A stretch of DNA of 32,831 nucleotides from Micromonospora sp. ALFpr18c (GTDB lineage: Bacteria > Actinomycetota > Actinomycetes > Mycobacteriales > Micromonosporaceae), in contig NZ_WBKR01000046.1 of assembly GCF_008868155.1 (NCBI RefSeq), forward strand, positions 1-32,831. Reading direction: 5' to 3'. This document shows, one piece after another, positions 30,590 through 32,831 of the stretch (its first letter is position 1; each line of letters begins with the position of its first letter). The notes beneath the pieces were generated by a model. It was not told the DNA's origin, did not search any database, and saw only the letters and a program-made list of their open reading frames with translations. The position numbers and the translations under genes are program-made.

Positions 30590-32201
30590 CCGACCGCACC
30601 ATTGTGCGAACCGGTGGTACTCCTGAAGTGCCCCCGTCCGTTTCGGGCGGGGGCATTGTCGTGTCGGTGGGGATCTTGAACACGGGGACGACTCCCTGGT
30701 CGGTGAGTTGGACTTCGGCGATGAGCGTTTCGATGGCGGCTTTGCGTTCGGTGGCGGTGCCGCTGGTCATGATGGCGCTGAGGTGGTCGCGGATGCGGGC
30801 GACGGTGCCGGGCGGCGGGGGCTCGGGTTGCGATGTCAGGCCGGCGTCGAGTCCAGTGTGCCGGGCCTGGAGTTGGGCGAGTCGCTGGCGGAGTTCGCGG
30901 ATGCGGGGGCCGGCGGTGGCGTCGTCCATGGTGCCGTTCTCGAACGCAGCGTGATACCGGTCGATCGCGTTCTCGGTGCTGGTGATCTGGTTGGCGATGG
31001 CAGTGAGTTCGGCGCGGCGGTCGTCGGCGGTGGTGTCGTGTTGGGCGTGGGCGCGGTCGATCATGGCGGTGAGGACGGGTTCGGCGGTGGTGTAGAAGTC
31101 GTGCAGGGCCTGCAGGATCATGTGGTCGAGGTCGTCGGCGGGGAGCCGGGGTGCGGTGCAGGTGGCGTGTTTGCCGTAGCGGGTGCGGGTGAAGCAGGTG
31201 TAGTAGCGGTAGCGGCGGGTCCGGCCTTTGGCGGATGTGCCGATATAGCGCTGTCCGCACTGCGGACATGTCAACAGGCCGGTGAGGTAGTAGTCCGAGT
31301 CGGACATGGCCCGCTGGGTTTGGACGTCGCCTCGGGCGTTGGCGATGTCCTGGGCTCGTCGGAAGGTGTCCCGGTCGATAAGTGCGTCGTGGGCGTCGGG
31401 GACGAGGATGTCGCGGTAGGCAATGTCCCCGACGTAGGCGGGGTTGTCCAGGATCCGGTTGATGGTGTGTCCGGACCACTTTTTGCCGGTGCGGTTGGGG
31501 ACGCCGCGGGAATTCAACTCGGTGGCGATGGCGCGGGTGCCGAGACGGTCGCGCGTGTAGAGGTAAAAGACGTCGCGCAGGATGGGTGCCTCGTCGGGGT
31601 GGGGCACCAGGCGTTGGGTGTCGCGCTCGACGAGGTAGCCGTAGGGGCGGTTGCCGCCGGCCCATTGGCCTTTGCTGGCTTTCGCGGTCATACCACTCTT
31701 CACTCGGTCGATGATCATGTTGCGTTCGAATTCGGCGAACACGGCGAGGAATTGGAGCATCATGCGGCCGATCGCACCGCCGGTGTCGACGGGTTCGGTG
31801 GCGGAGGCGAATCGTACGTTGGCGGCGTCGAGGGTGGCGGCGAGATCGATGAAGTGAGCGAGGCTTCGACTGAATCGGTCTACTCGGTAAACGAGTAGGA
31901 CGTCGAACATGCCGGCTTTCGCGGCATCGAGTGCCTTTTTCAATCCGGGGCGGTCGGTGGTGGCGCCGGAGGCGTCATCTTCGAATTCGCAGACGATGAC
32001 CCAGTCGGGGTGGCTCTCGACGTACTTACGCAGGGCGGTGCGTTGGGCGAGCAGGCTGAAGGGCTGGTGCTCGTCGTCGGTGGAGCGCCGGATGTAGATG
32101 CACACCCGGCACGGGCCGGTCGACGTGTCGGGCTGGGTGCTCGTGGGGGCGCGTCGGCCGCGTCGCTTCGGTGCGCTGGTGGGGGTGGGCTTGCCTGACA
32201 T
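30549..32201 (-). CDS. Large serine recombinase (integrase) of an integrated element
   Basis: A 550-residue large serine recombinase. The resolvase-type catalytic domain begins with CIYIRRSTDDE (nucleophile S40) and contains YRVDRFSRSL and EFERNMIIDRV. The recombinase DNA-binding domain follows (AIATELNSRGVPNRTGKKW), then a zinc ribbon (CPQC at about 311, YYTC some 25 residues later), a coiled coil (about 395-450) and a C-terminal lobe. The ATG at 32201 has GGAGG about ten bases upstream. The last 13 codons run into the tRNA at 30516-30589 on the opposite strand, and the TGA is made by the tRNA anticodon loop (30549-30551). This marks the tRNA as the attachment site and the gene as the end of an element that extends beyond the window. 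Confidence 0.93.
   Translation of the reverse strand: MSGKPTPTSAPKRRGRRAPTSTQPDTSTGPCRVCIYIRRSTDDEHQPFSLLAQRTALRKYVESHPDWVIVCEFEDDASGATTDRPGLKKALDAAKAGMFDVLLVYRVDRFSRSLAHFIDLAATLDAANVRFASATEPVDTGGAIGRMMLQFLAVFAEFERNMIIDRVKSGMTAKASKGQWAGGNRPYGYLVERDTQRLVPHPDEAPILRDVFYLYTRDRLGTRAIATELNSRGVPNRTGKKWSGHTINRILDNPAYVGDIAYRDILVPDAHDALIDRDTFRRAQDIANARGDVQTQRAMSDSDYYLTGLLTCPQCGQRYIGTSAKGRTRRYRYYTCFTRTRYGKHATCTAPRLPADDLDHMILQALHDFYTTAEPVLTAMIDRAHAQHDTTADDRRAELTAIANQITSTENAIDRYHAAFENGTMDDATAGPRIRELRQRLAQLQARHTGLDAGLTSQPEPPPPGTVARIRDHLSAIMTSGTATERKAAIETLIAEVQLTDQGVVPVFKIPTDTTMPPPETDGGTSGVPPVRTMVRSVGRAGLEPATEGL
30629..30655 (+). terminator. Probable tRNA terminator inside the recombinase gene
   Basis: TGCCCCCGTCCG (30629-30640) pairs over 12 bases (one G-U) with 30644-30655 around a TTT loop, 40 bases after the tRNA. 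It lies within the 3' coding part of the recombinase on the other strand, so the element seems to bring its own terminator for the tRNA. Confidence 0.6.
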
Positions 32202-32242
32202 GAGGGTGGTTCCTCCGTGCGGTGTTGGGGTGGCTCGGCCGA

Positions 32243-32272
32243 CGGGCGGCCCACGCGCGGGTGGGCCGCCCG
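32243..32272. terminator. Hairpin before the recombinase start
   Basis: GGGCGGCCCAC (32244-32254) pairs perfectly with 32261-32271 around a 6-base loop; one more C-G pair extends it. It lies between the stop of the small minus-strand ORF (32289) and the recombinase ATG (32201) and may terminate or attenuate transcription between them. Confidence 0.5.
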
Positions 32273-32288
32273 GCGTCGGGCGAGGGTT

Positions 32289-32408
32289 TCAGGCGGCGAG
32301 GTCGGGGTGTTCGCGCCAGAACTGGTTGAGTAGGACGGCGAGGGCTTCGGCGGCGTTGTCGAGATCCTCGGCGGTCATGGGAATGGTGTCGACGCGTGCG
32401 ATACGCAT
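32289..32408 (-). CDS. Small hypothetical protein upstream of the recombinase
   Basis: A 39-residue ORF (MRIARVDTIPMTAEDLDN at the start, WREHPDLAA at the end) with an acidic helix in the middle. The frame stays open further upstream to 32687, so the true start may lie earlier; a GGAAAGGAAAC ribosome-like site precedes the ATG at 32406-32408. A similar site precedes an ATG at 32585-32587 in another frame, so the start is uncertain. Small genes beside serine integrases sometimes encode directionality factors, but nothing in this sequence shows that. Between 32409 and 32700 I see no other supported gene; base composition there is less GC-rich than in the chromosome part. Confidence 0.4.
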   Translation of the reverse strand: MRIARVDTIPMTAEDLDNAAEALAVLLNQFWREHPDLAA

Positions 32409-32700
32409 CGGAATCGTCGTTTCCTTTCCGCCGGTCGAGGTGGATTTCGCACCGCCGTTATTGGTGGCGATACCGGAATGCGGGTCGTCAGGATAGCTCC
32501 GGACGGCATTTTCGTCGTCATGGGGCGCGGTGGCCACGGTCCTCCGAAAAGCGTGTGTCGCTGCTGGGGTCGGAGTCCTTCGTTCATGCGGTTTCCTTTC
32601 CTGCGCGAATGCGCGAATGCGCGCGATGGTCCGATTGATGCGGGAGAGCCCACTGGCGGCGGTCACGGCTGCCTGGCGTGAGGGCACGGCCGTTTCATGA

Positions 32701-32831
32701 TCACGATGTGAGGCCGAGGATGGTGAATGGCCTGGTCATGTTGCGGGCTGCCCAGCGGGTGGCTTCGGTGATGTCGGGTCGGCCGGCCAGGCGTAGGGCG
32801 TTGATGGCGAGGTTGCGTAGCGAGGCCAGGA
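32701..32831 (-). CDS. ISAs1-family transposase, C-terminal fragment (runs off the window)
   Basis: The minus strand from the window edge to the TGA at 32701-32703 encodes 42 residues, LASLRNLAINALRLAGRPD then ITEATRWAARNMTRPFTILGL. The block ASLRNLAI..LRL followed by a final P..LLGL-type end is characteristic of the ISAs1 (H-repeat) transposases. The rest lies outside the window, so it cannot be said whether the gene is intact. No terminal inverted repeat is visible between 32688 and 32701. Confidence 0.72.
   Translation of the reverse strand, partial: LASLRNLAINALRLAGRPDITEATRWAARNMTRPFTILGLTS

Noticed and set aside
30535..31665. Second minus-strand frame ending in GIMSPLL at the tRNA
   Set aside because: It is an arginine/proline-rich shadow of the recombinase frame; its end is antisense tRNA sequence.
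30708..31898. Plus-strand glycine/valine-rich open frame opposite the recombinase
   Set aside because: It lacks a ribosome site and motifs and mirrors the recombinase gene, which has clear catalytic residues.
32375..32587. 70-residue minus-strand frame starting MNEGLRPQQRH
   Set aside because: It has a fair ribosome-like site but a composition unlike a protein, and it overlaps the small ORF ending at 32289 in another frame. Neither can be confirmed, and I kept only the latter at low confidence.

Overview
The window comes from a very GC-rich actinomycete chromosome, most likely a Micromonosporaceae member (Micromonospora-like). This rests on the strongly G/C third codon positions, frequent GTG/TTG starts, Tat-type lipoproteins, secreted enzymes with ricin-type lectin tails, and the gene families present. 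The genus is an inference; no rRNA marker is present.

Layout. (1) 1-989: edge sequence and a decayed IS256-family transposase. (2) 1173-7591: a ROK regulator, then a ribose-type sugar ABC importer (double ATPase, permease, Tat lipoprotein binding protein) and a Gfo/Idh/MocA oxidoreductase. (3) 7592-8132: noncoding, with four strong hairpins followed by an AT-rich island. (4) 8133-16486: a tightly overlapping eight-gene operon. It contains an ebo-type cluster (EboA, TatD-like EboB, UbiA-like EboC, EboE, EboF), a second EboE-like TIM-barrel protein, a myo-inositol-phosphate-synthase-like cyclase and a polyprenyl diphosphate synthase. (5) 16487-21673: two large secreted proteins, a PQQ-type glucose/sorbosone dehydrogenase and a ThuA-DUF1080 protein, ending in near-identical CBM6 and ricin-lectin modules. 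(6) 21687-24127: a truncated histidine-kinase ATPase, a TIM-barrel sugar isomerase/epimerase and a YtxH-like protein. (7) 24389-30449: tRNA-Asn, an MMPL transporter, an FAD oxidase pseudogene with an internal deletion, a hypothetical protein and a membrane-anchored M16-like peptidase. (8) 30516-32831: a CAT-anticodon tRNA overlapped by a large serine recombinase, which marks the end of an integrated element, then a small ORF and the 3' end of an ISAs1-type transposase.

How the genes may work together. Blocks 2, 5 and the isomerase of block 6 look like one carbohydrate-use locus. Secreted enzymes would bind a polysaccharide, oxidise sugars and cleave keto-sugars; the importer brings products in; the cytosolic Gfo/Idh and TIM-barrel enzymes process them; ROK is the local regulator. 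The ebo-type operon sits inside this locus as a separate transcription unit, flanked by hairpins and its own AT-rich leader.

The most interesting part is that operon. In described ebo clusters the sugar-phosphate-cyclase-like member (EboD) belongs to the dehydroquinate-synthase family. Here no such gene is seen, and the first gene is an unrelated cyclase family (inositol-phosphate synthase) with its catalytic lysine motifs intact, coupled to a prenyl donor synthase and a UbiA prenyltransferase. This suggests an uncharacterised prenylated cyclitol-type metabolite. That conclusion is an inference from gene content.
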